A stretch of 64,000 bases of DNA from Portulaca oleracea (Eukaryota > Streptophyta > Magnoliopsida > Caryophyllales > Portulacaceae). The notes under the pieces were generated by a model. The model searched no databases and was not told the DNA's origin. It saw only the letters and a list, made by a program, of their open reading frames with translations. The stretch covers positions 3,311,332 through 3,375,331 of the forward strand of contig CM055870.1 in the NCBI GenBank assembly GCA_029582165.1. Direction: 5' to 3'. How positions within the stretch are numbered: the first letter of the stretch is position 1; every line of letters starts with the position of its first letter. This document shows, piece by piece, positions 9,923-21,076 of the stretch. The position numbers and the translations under genes are program-made.

Positions 9923-10781
9923 CTCAAGGTATCATGGGAAAATAATCAATAGAATAAGCAAGAAAATATCAGATTTGATTCACTATAAAATCTTGCGAGA
10001 TTGTTTCCCCACGACAGCCCTATGCTATCATTACTATGTGAACATATCACAGTCAAAATATTATTCTTGCTAAAAAATAAGAAAATATTATTCTTAATTG
10101 AAAAGGGTCATAGAACAATTAATATGAGCCCTTTAAAATTTCTAAATATTTATTAAACTCAAGTATATAATGACATTTTTTTACCAAGCGTCCAATCAAA
10201 TAAACTTTAAACATTAATGTTTGAAATTTAAGTTTAGCCAAAACCACTAAACAAAAACAATAAATTTGTATTCTAATACTAAATTTTAAACAGTTAAATT
10301 TATATTTAATCCATTTCCTCCTTCAAATATAGTTAAACGAGTCTATGATGACTCCGCTCGGGATCAGATCAGTACATATTCGAATCGAGTTCGAATCAAA
10401 CCAAACATTGGTCAAATCGAACAACTTGCAAAACTCGATTCAGCTGTAGACTTGTAGTCTTTCATTATATGACAATTTAACCGGTGCATCCTCTTTTTTA
10501 CTAACCATTGCTATGGCCTACATGCATACAGGCTGCAGCATTCCCTAGAATGCAAAAAATAATAGAAGATCCATGAAACTTCCATAATGCTCTTGGCACC
10601 TAAAGTACAAATGCAAAAAGGCACACAACTACAGTTGGTTGGAAGGATTGAGAGAGGGAACTAAAGAAGAATCAAATTCCCTCTTTAAACAAGCCCACAT
10701 CCCTAGCTCATACATACTCCTAATTACTTCCCTCACTCTCCTCCTCTTAAAACAACACCAAAAACCCTTCAACACTCAACC
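9923..10781. other. divergent spacer between the peptide gene and the WAK-like gene
   Basis: About 0.9 kb without a coding frame. It must carry the promoters of both divergent genes. The last 100 bp is CT-rich leader sequence of the plus-strand gene. No further element recognised. Confidence 0.5.
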
Positions 10782-11815
10782 ATGCTGAACCATCACAACC
10801 ACCACCTCCTCTTTCTCCTCCTGGTGGCTCTCCTCCGCCTCCGGCCAGCCATCTCCCAGCTATGCCCCCGGTTCTGCGGGGCCATCCCCCTCTTCTACCC
10901 CTTCGGTGGGGCCCCAGGGTGTGGCGACCCCCGCTTCGCCAAACACGTGACCTGCAACGGTCACCAGCTGACTCTCACCACCCACACGGGCTCCTACCCG
11001 ATCACGAGCATTGACTACGACCACAAAGTCGTCTACATCTCGGACCCGACCATGTCGACCTGCTTCTACAGCCAGCCGAGCCACGGCTTCAGCCTCGACT
11101 TCGACGCACCCTTCTCCTTCCACGACTCCACCGTGTTCGCCCTCATCGACTGCTCCCTCGACTCCTCCCCTGTCTACGCCGGCGCCGTCAACGGAAACAC
11201 CAGCGGCGCCGTCCCGGAATGCGCCAACGCGGGGACCACCCTATGCAGCTCGATCTACTCGTGCCAGCCGATCAGCCAGCTCAACGTCCCCATCTCCACG
11301 TGCTGCGTCTACGCCCCGGTCGACCTGGGGCCCGCCTTCGACATGGACATCGACAAGCTCCGCTGCAAGGGGTACACCGCCGTCTATAGCTTCAACGGTC
11401 AGGAGACCGTCCCGGCGGCGTGGAAGTATGGGATCGCGCTGGATTACAAGTTCAACGTCAAGAATGAGTACCCAGAGTACTGCCGCAACTGCGAGAAAAG
11501 CGGCGGCGCGTGTGGTTATACGGGCATGTACAACGCCTTCACGTGTAACTGTCCCAATGGGGTGAATAATACCGTTGATTGTTCCTTTCAGTCTGCTGCT
11601 CTCAGTGGTGCTACACACAGGTTTCATCCATGGAGTAAAGGTGAGAGTTTTGGGAAAATAATGAAATATTCTCTCTTCTCATGCAAGTAAAGTAGAATTT
11701 TAATTTGACTAAAGTGATGATACTAACTTGGGGTGCTTGTGCAGGAAGCTGGTTGCTCTGTTTTTCTGCTCTGCTTTTGCACATTATGCTTCAAGTTTCA
11801 TCCTTTTTACTGTAA
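10782..11815 (+). CDS. galacturonan-binding WAK-like protein without kinase, probable GPI anchor
   Basis: Exon 1 (10782-11640) and exon 2 (11745-11815) join in frame to 309 residues. A leucine-rich signal peptide (about residues 8-25) precedes a cysteine-rich GUB_WAK_bind-type domain starting LCPRFCG with the YPFG motif at 39-42. A WAK-associated C-terminal cysteine cluster follows (CRNC, SGGACGY, FTCNC). The family binds pectin galacturonan in the cell wall. There is no kinase domain. Exon 2 supplies only a hydrophobic end (WLLCFSALLLHIML...), the form of a GPI-attachment signal. The intron has donor AAAG|GTGAG, a consensus TACTAAC branch point at 11721-11727 and acceptor TTGTGCAG. If the intron is kept, translation stops at 11690 and gives a 302-residue form without this tail. 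The coding part is much richer in GC than its surroundings. Confidence 0.85.
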
Positions 11816-12867
11816 TTTCAATGGCAGATTTTGCAATGTATGATATGTAACTCGTACGAATTAGGCTGTGTGGGGTGCAGTAGGTAAAGAAATGTGTACA
11901 AGTTCAAGTAGTAACAAAAATATGTAAAAACATGTAACAGAGTTTTTCTTCTGTAAACACTTTGATCATCAGGCCATTTTCACTGGGTGGATTTCAGCTT
12001 CAAACCTACATGTGAATCAAACTTGTGATGTAAATAACCTTGTAATTGTGTCCGCATCATCGTGATTGGTTGTAGGTAAGTATTGAAATCAATTGGTTCT
12101 TTTTCCCCTTTGTTAAAGTCAATTTACATCCAAATATTGAAAAAATAAATCAATGTGAAAAAATTGACTATTTCCCCTCGATATGTTTTACCAACCGAAC
12201 ACACCCTTACCAGAATGTACCGTTGGATTCTTGCTGTTAGCCCACTTCATATAAAAGGACAAGCTTATACATAGAAACATCTTTCTTTTATCCCTCACTT
12301 TTGAAACCAGAGAAGCCTCCAGAAACTGTAGGAGATAATGTATATATTATTCACTCTAAATGACCCAATTTCCACTGCAGTAAAATTATAGACAGAAACA
12401 TCTTTCTTTTATCCCATATTCAAAAGATCACGCAGAAAATTACCTTAGCCATCTAACGGACCAAAAGCAATTAGTCACCCCTACCTGATGATCCCAGCCT
12501 TTGGTAGAAAATCCCATATCATAATCTTGATCTGCTTCAAAACGAATGAATTGTAATAACAAAAAATACAGCATCATTATAGTTCAACACATTTCAGGGT
12601 GGCATGAAAAAAGAATCTCCAATTTATTAATTTGTTCTCAACAATGAATGTGGATTTCTGGATTCGTTTCTATAACTTAAGCTTTACTCGGGCCGGGGGG
12701 GGGGTAATGTACACATCTCTTCGTTCAACCAATTTTTCACGATGACTATACTATACAAGTATAAGCCTATTCAGTATTCACTCTGCAAACTGCTTTACTC
12801 TGCCTCCAAAATCAGTTTGCACGGTAAAAATTTTCCGACTTTTCCTAATTCAAGAGGAGTGTTCTCA
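11816..12867. other. convergent spacer with a MITE remnant
   Basis: It holds the 3' regions of the flanking convergent genes. About 12110-12207 matches the right half of the Tourist-like elements elsewhere in the window, ending ACCAACCGAACACACCC next to TTA. A run of about ten G lies near 12694. No gene. Confidence 0.55.
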
Positions 12868-15800
12868 TCATAAGTTGCAGCATTTGGGTTTCCCTTCTCT
12901 TTGGAGAGTTTCCCACAAGCATATCAATTGCTTAGGGGACTGATAATGTGCTGTGTAATAATCATCGACACAACCCGACTGGTGGAAATGTTCGCTGTGT
13001 AAATACTCCACCGATTTAGAGCTGTTGAACTGCTCAACCCACAGCCCCATGCTCACGTCTTCCATTTTGAACAACTGCACCGTGAAAACCGCTCTGTTAG
13101 TCAATTTTTTGAGTCTAAGATAGGTTTAGCGGGTCTCTTGGAATCAGTATGTATGTTTGGATCTCTTCAGACACTGCAAAAGCGGGATCCAGGCTGGAAG
13201 TTATTGTTTTGCTTGAGCTTGCTAAGGCTATAGGGTTAGTAACATGAATTCATCTTTGAGTCAAAAGGAAATTGTGTCCGCGGTAATGATAAGGCGTGCT
13301 TTTGGATCTCTTTAGTAGGGTAATCTAATAGTGAGGAGTTATTTTGCCAAGTATAACAACGACATTCGCGCGGTCTGGATGCGTGGGTCCCGCTTTCATG
13401 GGGTTCGAAGAGGTCTAAACATAAGCAGTCTTCCTCTACAACTAGCATCAGTCCCACTCTTGGTCTGAGTCTAGAAAACTATTTGTCAATGCTTGTAATT
13501 CGTAGTAAGTTATAAGAGGAGATGGAATGGAACATACTCTAAGTTTGTTCTTGTCAAACTGTGTCATGATAAAACGAGCAATGTCCGAAGATATAATGTA
13601 ACCGGCTCCATCCGCATAGGGTGGATAAACTCTGCCCAGCCACTCCTACACATTTCAGAAGCTACTGTCACCAATAATTTCAGATAAACGGATCTTCGAT
13701 AGTCGGACAAACCGAATAGAAAGCATACCTCATATGTGACTGCCCATTTCCCACTCCGCATTGGTTTGTGATAGTAATTTATTTTCCCCGCGTAAACACT
13801 CTTCTCGCGATCAACACTTCCTAACTCATCAACTACAGCATCTACTCTTACAAAAGTATCGTCGTCGCATTTCATGATGTGTTTTACCGACAACATGTTA
13901 ACCTGGTACAAACAAGATACTATTAAGATTTGTAAGAACGACGGATTTCATAGTCCATCAGGAATTTCCAGGTAACTTACCCCATATTCACAAATGGCTA
14001 GAGTCTTCAACACAACAAGGTCATAGTGATCTAGGTATGGCACTATGACAATGTCACCGAAAAAATCAGCTTCTTTTTTCAACTCCTTGTTGATCCCTGC
14101 TTTTTCATGCTGCCAATAACGACGTACCAAAAAAGAATTACAATTAGCTGCTCGTCCGCTGAAAAATGTATTCTTGAATGAGAAATTGCAGTCTTTGTAA
14201 CTCACCAATGCCACAAAAAAGCGCGCTACAACAACGGAGGACCTAACCAAGTCATGTTGCATCCAAGATTTTCGGACCGCCATGCGCTCAGCAAAATGGT
14301 CCCCGGCAGAAATCACGCCAATGAAAAGAGTGGCGGTTCCATAGGGAAGAGGCCGAGCCTTCCATTTGGCTGACATCTCAAGATGCCTCTCGTGGGCAAC
14401 CCCAGGATGTAATGTAGGCAAAGAAGCGGCAATTACTGAATGTAAATCAACATCCCCGTTTACATAGACTAGCATGGCATCTTCCAAATCCAATCCCTAT
14501 CAAGTTTTTACAGAGCCAACAATTTAGAAGTCGGTAAGTATTGTCATAGTCATCTTCAAGGTGATGTCCGATAAATGCGAGGGTGAGGACTTACAGTGCG
14601 ATAAGCAAAGGAGGCGATATGCCTTCCATCGACACTCATATGATAACCCTCCAAGCCAGCGGTGATGGTAAGAACGAAGAACTTGTCCTCCGAAAAGGGA
14701 TATTGCCACTCCACTTCCGCCTTCTTTCTCAAACCCATCAGCTTCAACCACATTTCGGCCTTTGACTTCACCTCTTCTGAACTGATAGCATCATCGCGAG
14801 CCCACTCCTCACATTTAACCTGCCCATCAACTGCAGAAAGTAGCCAGTTATCAGTTACAACTAATGGCACGAAATAGCAAACAAGAGGACTGAGGACTCC
14901 AACAACTAATCATCCCATCCCATGTCCATAAAAATCGAGGTTTGGACACATAATACAAACAACAAACTAATACTCCAAAATCTCGCACAATGCAAGGTAT
15001 GGAGAGGTCGGATATATCAGTCTTATCCCTAAATTTTACAATTTAGAGACTTATAACAAGCACTTATCATCAAAGTTGCTACTTGTTCCAACTTATAACA
15101 AGTATTTATCATCAACATTCAATTCTTTTTTAGGTCTACTAACTCAAACAATTTCATATAGTCGGCAACATTTAGGTCTCTCCAATACCTCAAATTCGAG
15201 CACCATTGATCAATCACTCATTTAGAACACCGACTTATATCTATTTCACTATTCAAGATCATTCCACGCCAACTCCAACAAAAAGAGTTCCTAATACCAA
15301 AAATTAGACTTGGCAAAACTGACTTGGCCAAATGACCAACAAAATCCGACCCGAATTTGCTACGAATCAATCCAACAAAAACCCAAACCTTGTTGGACCG
15401 AACCCGACCCAATTGCTACTGGGTCCACCAAATATTCAACATAATAAAATAAAGAAATGGAGGGTGAGGGAGAAATAGATTACCGGTATCTTCAGAAGGC
15501 GGCGATCGCCACCCTTCACACCGGACGGCGGCGCCCCATTGTCCCCGGTAACAGTTGTTCATCTCAATCACCGGTTTCTCACTCCAATCTCCCTTTATCC
15601 TCGGATTGAAATGCAGCAGCCTCCCCATCTCAACCCCGCGGCCGCCGCCGGCTTTCTCCCTCCTCAACTCCACCATGAACTGCGACACCATCGCCGCCGC
15701 CGTCCACTTCGCCGCAAATATCCCCGTCTCATTCTCCGGGTGGGCCCTCCTCGGCTTCCCCACCACCGTCACGTGCGACCCGACCGCCAGCCCGCACGGC

Positions 15801-16234
15801 AGGCCCACGGAGCCCGACTTCAGCTCCAACCCGGACGCAGAAACGACGTCGCTGCACGCCGGAAACGCCGTCTTGTTCCCCGGCGACGGCACGTCATCGT
15901 GACCGTCGATCAATTGGGCCCACAACTGGGTACCCATGACCCATGCTTGCGTGGCGGCGGTGTAAATTGTATTGTTTGGGGACTTTTTTCTCTGTTTAAA
16001 CCTCAAATTGGAGAGGATTTTCTGGGGAGAAATTCTGTGTTTATGATTCATTTGTTGTTGTGGGGATTCATTGAGGAAGCGAATTGGGTGGTGACGATTG
16101 TTCTCCAGAAAGCGGAAGAAAACAGGGAACTGGGTGATCACAAGGAGGAAGTAGAGGAAAACAAGACTCATCAAGAAATGCAGCGACCTGAGTCGACTCG
16201 GAGTCGCCAACGAGTCAAGCTTCCCCATCTTCAT
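12868..16234 (-). CDS. hydroxyproline O-galactosyltransferase (GALT2-6 type), 7 exons
   Basis: This Golgi type II membrane enzyme adds the first galactose to hydroxyproline of arabinogalactan proteins, using UDP-galactose. Exons: 16234-15484, 14830-14595, 14496-14206, 14109-13981, 13902-13729, 13645-13538, 13074-12868, joining to 631 residues. It has a short cytoplasmic N terminus, one membrane anchor (about residues 18-38), a stem, a galectin-like lectin domain over roughly 150-340, then a GT31 galactosyltransferase domain. Seen there are [12 protein letters not shown], the DDD metal/UDP motif at 482-484 in [10 protein letters not shown], the ED of KMEDVSMG, and a C-terminal [10 protein letters not shown]. 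Lectin plus GT31 marks the GALT2-6 clade. The nearest I recall is Arabidopsis GALT6 (At5g62620), but the exact member is uncertain. Two in-frame ATGs (16234 and 16228) could start it. Confidence 0.93.
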
Positions 16235-17870
16235 CGGGAAAAAAGGGAGGATTTTTAATTGTGGGGTTTAAAGAGGAAGAAGAAGGGTTAATTCATATTC
16301 ATTCATTGATTCAAAATGGTGGCGTGATTATGTGGGGTTTTTGAAGGGGTTTTGTGGGAAGTAAATTGAGGAAGACGGTTATGGGTACATGGAAAATAAG
16401 TTCATTTGGCAACTTCCGTTAACAATCCATCCAGATATCATTCTTCTTGGAGTTACTTTTCTGTAAACTTTCAGCATTTGAATCGGAAATGTATCGCCTC
16501 AGATTTTCTGCTTCAAATGTTCTTTTTTTATTTTTTTGTTTGGGATTTATTTCTATCTGGGTGTCGTTTGGGATTTGATTCCCCATTTGAAAATACATCC
16601 TCTCCTGGAAAAAGAAAAACAGGTTGTTTAAAAAAAGAGAGAAGATGATGAGAGAAAACTAAAGCAGTGAAACGTGTCAGAGAGTTTGAAGAGTTCTGGA
16701 AAATGCAGAATCGAAGTGGCATGCAATGGTTGAGCTCTTTTGCTGCTTGCATGACCTCTGCTTTCTTGACCTTTTCTTTCTTTTTCTTCTTTTTTTTTGG
16801 TTTTGTTTTTGTTTTTTTTGCAGCTGAGTTAGTTGGGACTGTTCCTGTTTCTCGGGGATTGAAATTGAATGTAGGGATTGATTTCAGTTGACACTTGGGA
16901 AAAATCACGACTCAGATCAGCAAATGTTGTGTATCTAGTTATAGATGAACTATTAGGGTCGTAAAAAAACCTTAGTCTACTTTGAATAGATTCCATTCGA
17001 TTAATCGGTTTGATTGAAAATCTGTATCTTAGTTTTAATGTCCTGATTCAATTTCAACCCAAATATATTATGCGAGTTGTTTGACTTAGAAAACCCGAAA
17101 CATCGGACATCGATTTTTCTTCTAACTTTTTATTAGATTGGATTCTAAATAATCCGAACCACCATTTGTGAAATCAATATAGTCAATGCACATAATGCAA
17201 TACGAACGTATGATCAATGCGCCCAAATTTGTTCTAACATTTGTAATTTGTGTAATTGTGTCTATTCTTTCTAACTTTCTGTATCCTCTTTGTACGCACA
17301 TTGGGTAAGGGTGTTTAAAGATGGATAGAGTAATGTCATCTGATTGACTATTTAGTTCTTCAATGGAAATACACGCGAGTTTTTTAAGATGTATATGACA
17401 TAAAAATTTAGTATTAGTTTACTATAATTCAATAGTTTCATCGTTGGCTTACTATCATACAATTTTAAAATTCAACGTAACACAATTCGAAAGTTTGAAC
17501 TATAATGCACTGCAATCAAATTTTCTTATTATTAACTAACATTACAGTGCCAAAGTTTTTCTATACTAACTTTTTGTTGACCAATTTCTATACTAGCTGC
17601 GTCTATTCATTTTGGTTACATTTTTCAATTTTCATACACACTCTGTAACATTTGACACCTAAATCTGAATGCTAATTGACCATTGCCTCTTCAAATCTGA
17701 ATGCTAATATTGAACACAAACAATTGAATAGTGCATCAATTCATAAGTACATTTGTTGACCGCAAAGAACAAACTTTGATTTCAATTCCCAGATAATTAG
17801 TTGTTCCTATGGAGAAACAGCTCTTACCAACAGAACAACCCAAGAAACAGGGACTTTCCAGTTCCAAAAC
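16235..17870. other. intergenic region upstream of the galactosyltransferase gene
   Basis: The first few hundred bases are the leader/promoter of the galactosyltransferase. T- and C-rich tracts lie at 16520-16560 and 16765-16825. The rest is AT-rich with no recognisable gene. The last 100 bp is probably the 3' untranslated region of the short PPR gene. Confidence 0.5.
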
Positions 17871-18905
17871 CTAAGACTTGAGTTGTGCAAATCTGTGTCT
17901 CACAACACAGGCAAGTTCCCACTCACCAACCTCCGCCAGCCGCTCCACCACCTTCAGCCTCACCCCGATGTACGGTATGTACCCTTTATCCGCCATCAAC
18001 ATCGCCATCTTTCCCGCCAAAACAAACTCCCTACATTCCAAACAACCCTCGACGACAACCTCGTAACACTCGAAACCAACATGAACTCCCTTTGCCTCTA
18101 ACCACTCAACCACATCCGCCGCCCTCCAAATCTCCCTATTCGCGCGCAATGCAGCCGCTAATTTCACCAGCGTCCCTTGCTTGGGTGACAAGTTAAGTTT
18201 AACCCCCGCCATCTCCTTCACCAACTTCACTGCCATGTCCGTCTTCCTCACACCAGCGAACGCAGCGATTACAGCAGCGTAACTTTCAACATCGGGCACA
18301 CACGAGGCCTTCACCATTCCTCGGAGCACTTCAGCAGCCTCATCCAGGTGGTTTACGGCGCATAGGGATGTTATGATGTAGTTGCAAGTTCCGGAATCCG
18401 GGTGATACCCGATTGAGTTCATGGATGATAGAATGTTGGGTACTGATCGAGGAATGGAGCGATGATCGATCCAGGCTGATGAAAGGAGGAGGTGGGTCTG
18501 TGGGATGGGGGTTAACCCGGATCGAAGGGTGCGTTGGAGGGTGGCGAGAGCGAGTGGGAAAGGTTCAGGGGTTTGAAGGGTGTAGGTGAGGAGATGGTTG
18601 TAGGTCTGTTTGAGGCGGGTATGGGGTTTTAAAGGGACGAAGGACTGTAACATTTGATCAATGACTAGGGTTCTTTGGGTCGGAGAGAAGGATGAGAGAA
18701 ATGAGAAGGGGTTTTGGGTTTTTGAATTGGAAGATTGTTGGTTGGGTTGGAGAAGGTCGGGAATTTGGGAGTATGATTTGGTGGCAACTAATGTTTTCAG
18801 TGATTCTGGGGAAGGGGATACAGATGAGGAAGAGAACCTGATGAATGAATCCCAGAGTTGATAATAAGATTTCAAGTGTTTTGGTTTTGGGATTGAGAGA
18901 GCCAT
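17871..18905 (-). CDS. short pentatricopeptide repeat protein (At1g06270-like)
   Basis: An intronless frame of 344 residues. The N-terminal 70 residues are rich in Ser and low in acidic residues, suggesting an organelle transit peptide. Clear PPR-type helical pairs follow at about residues 120-340, for example DSGTCNYIITSLCAVNHLDEA and DVESYAAVIAAFAGV. It is short for a PPR protein but matches Arabidopsis At1g06270 (about 340 residues) in length and sequence as I recall. The start at 18905 is a true ATG, the stop is TAG. The third codon positions are GC-rich. Function in organellar RNA metabolism is inferred from the family; the RNA target is unknown. Confidence 0.88.
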   Translation of the reverse strand: MALSIPKPKHLKSYYQLWDSFIRFSSSSVSPSPESLKTLVATKSYSQIPDLLQPNQQSSNSKTQNPFSFLSSFSPTQRTLVIDQMLQSFVPLKPHTRLKQTYNHLLTYTLQTPEPFPLALATLQRTLRSGLTPIPQTHLLLSSAWIDHRSIPRSVPNILSSMNSIGYHPDSGTCNYIITSLCAVNHLDEAAEVLRGMVKASCVPDVESYAAVIAAFAGVRKTDMAVKLVKEMAGVKLNLSPKQGTLVKLAAALRANREIWRAADVVEWLEAKGVHVGFECYEVVVEGCLECREFVLAGKMAMLMADKGYIPYIGVRLKVVERLAEVGEWELACVVRHRFAQLKS

Positions 18906-19279
18906 CTTAAGAACAAACCCAGAAGGACAGGATTTAGAAGGAGCTTAATAAGAAACAAATGAATAATCGACGGGAAAATAGGGATCCTGTGAGATAGATA
19001 AGATATAACCAAACTCAGTGGGGCATTTTGTCGAACAGCTGGTGGGCAAACCGAGCATCAACATTCATCCATCCGTAATCCACGTTGATGCCATTGCTGA
19101 AACTTTAAAACGTACTGGGTATACTCCCATTGAGAGTAGTAGACACAATGTCAAGCAAGAAACGCCCAGAAAAGTGAGAAATTTCTTCAGTCCTCTTGAT
19201 ATTTAACGCCTGGCCAAGCCACCTTCCAATCAGCGGCAACTATATTGATCCTCCCTCAGAACTCAGAATCAATCAGGAG

Positions 19280-19286
19280 AAAGAAG

Positions 19287-19317
<31 letters not shown>

Positions 19318-19355
19318 GCTGCAATGGCGATAAAAGAAGAAGAAGAAGAAGAAGT
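19280..19355 (+). repeat. (GAA)n microsatellite with a duplicated flank
   Basis: A GAA tract at 19280-19316 is followed by AGTGCTGCAATGGCG, a second shorter GAA tract and the same AGTGCTGCAATGGCG again, i.e. a tandem duplication of tract plus flank. It lies between the PPR gene and a Stowaway MITE. Confidence 0.9.
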
Positions 19356-19482
19356 GCTGCAATGGCGTTTTATAAATCTGTTTGCAATCTTTTTTCAAAT
19401 TATATTTTTCTTGTCATGTAATCCACTTTTCTATACAAGGATCAGATCAGATTAGTTAGCTATGAATATGAATCATAATTGT

Positions 19483-19784
19483 TACTCTCTCCATCCCATA
19501 TTAATTTATACTTAAATTAACTTTTTTTTGTCCCAAAATAATTGTCACTTCTCATTTTTTAATATTTAATTTAATTATTTTAACTTTAATAATCATGTTA
19601 ACTTTTTACTTTTTCAATTAATAAAAATTATTTCTACTCACATTCTCTCACTACCTACGTCCTGGTATTCGAAAAAATACCTTGGAAAATAGTGATATTT
19701 AATTATCTGGATTGTTTTTTTAGTTAAACATTGGTATCTGAAAATTTTCAAAATATGTCAATTAATATGGGACGGAGGGAGTAA
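19483..19784. mobile_element. Stowaway-type MITE, copy A
   Basis: About 300 bp bounded by TA dinucleotides, with terminal inverted repeats CTCTCTCCATCCCATATTAA and, at the right end, AATTAATATGGGACGGAGGG. The CTCCCTCCGTCCC-type end and TA target are the Stowaway/Mariner signature. The interior is shared with the copy at 42126-42425. No coding capacity. Confidence 0.88.
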
Positions 19785-20019
19785 TACTCTCTCCTCCTCT
19801 TTGAGTGTCATGTAATAAATGTTACGTGGTCTTCAATATCTTTACTGATTATTTTTTATGTAATATTTAATTAAAAAACTATAAATTTATATTTATGATA
19901 GTATTTTTTGTTACAAAACTAATGACAATACTTTTATATAATAGAACATTGTATATGTTTGGAATATTAACAGTTAAAATTTTTAAAGTTTGATTGACAC
20001 GTACAACAACATTAGGATC

Positions 20020-20405
20020 ATTGACAGGTGTGGAGGGTCCATTTTGAGCTCCACCAAGGAGAGCTTGGACCAGGTCCTGCGGGTCAACCTATACGGGTCG
20101 TTCATCAGGACCAAGCATGCAGTGTCTAAGTTTGGTGTTTTAGGGATGGAAAAGAACCTGAGTGCCGAGGTGGGCTCGCATGGGGTCAGTTGAACCATGT
20201 ATGAGCCCAAGGTGTTCTCAAGGATAGTACCGGGACTCAAGGAGGCTCGTGGCATGTTCATGGCGGATGATGTGGATTGAGCCACCTTGTATATATTTGG
20301 CTAGTGACGATGCCATGTTCGTCAACGACCATAATATTGTCAACGACCATAATCTCATCGTTGGTGATGGATCAAGTGTGGTCGTGCTTATCACCACTAG
20401 GGCTT
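20020..20405 (+). pseudogene. short-chain dehydrogenase/reductase fragment
   Basis: Reading frames contain pieces of a classical plant SDR: STKESLDQVLRVNLYGSF, TKHAV, then SKFGVLGMEKNLSAEVGSHG, a stop, and further on ADDVD*ATLY and, in another frame, ASDDAMF-type remnants of the C-terminal half. Between TKHAV and SKFGVLG about 30 residues are missing, including the catalytic Ser and the Tyr of YxxxK. The N-terminal NAD-binding part is also absent. It is therefore not functional. Family resemblance is to xanthoxin-dehydrogenase or secoisolariciresinol-dehydrogenase-like SDRs; the exact source gene is not known. Confidence 0.75.
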
Positions 20406-21076
20406 TCGACCCTAACTAGGGCCCATGGCATTGGGCTAGGCCAGGTCTAATCGGGGTTAGGTTTGGCCAATTCATTTTCTATGCTGGGTCAAGTTGGGTC
20501 AAGTCAAATCAAAGTTACAAGGCTTTCAAAGCAAAACAAATGAGGGTTAACCCATAAATGCTTCATTTTGACCTGATGTTTAGAATGAAGTTTATTTGTG
20601 TCAAAAAACGAGTTATAATAGTTATTATTTAATGTGCAGTATTAAATTATTATCGTTGATGCCTCAATCCAATCAGGCTCGTTCACCAAGCCTTTTAACA
20701 TTGTTAAATGGACCAATCCGTTCATATCGGTCTAATCAAGCCTATTCACCAACCCTTTTGCGCGATCAAACGACCAATATGTTGATGACCCGGTCTTTCA
20801 GTAACCTTTTTTTTTTAATTTCAGTCCAACCTACTTAACCCTATGGGGGCAGGCCCATTGCCCACCCCAAACCAATCTGATAATTTGGAGGGAAGGGGGA
20901 GGGGGAAGAAAAATGAACCAGAAATCACACACACAAAAAAAAAAAAAAAAAAGACAGAACATACGTCTCTGTGGGGAAAAAGGAGACATTTTTATAATTC
21001 ACATTTTCTTTAATAATTTCATGTTTTGAAAATATTGTAACATAAATTATATATCCTCAAAAAGTCGCGGTATATA
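20406..21076. other. spacer downstream of the DUF1336 gene
   Basis: It contains imperfectly repeated CCAATCAGGC/CTAATCAAGCC-like segments (20660-20760) and an A19-type tract near 20938. No coding frame. The last part is the 3' untranslated region of the DUF1336 gene. Confidence 0.5.

Noticed and set aside
11011..11565. Long overlapping frames inside the WAK-like gene on both strands
   Set aside because: They are Ser/Thr/Arg-rich shadows caused by high GC at third positions.
15539..16258. 239-codon plus-strand frame opposite galactosyltransferase exon 1
   Set aside because: Antisense shadow of a conserved coding exon; low-complexity basic product.
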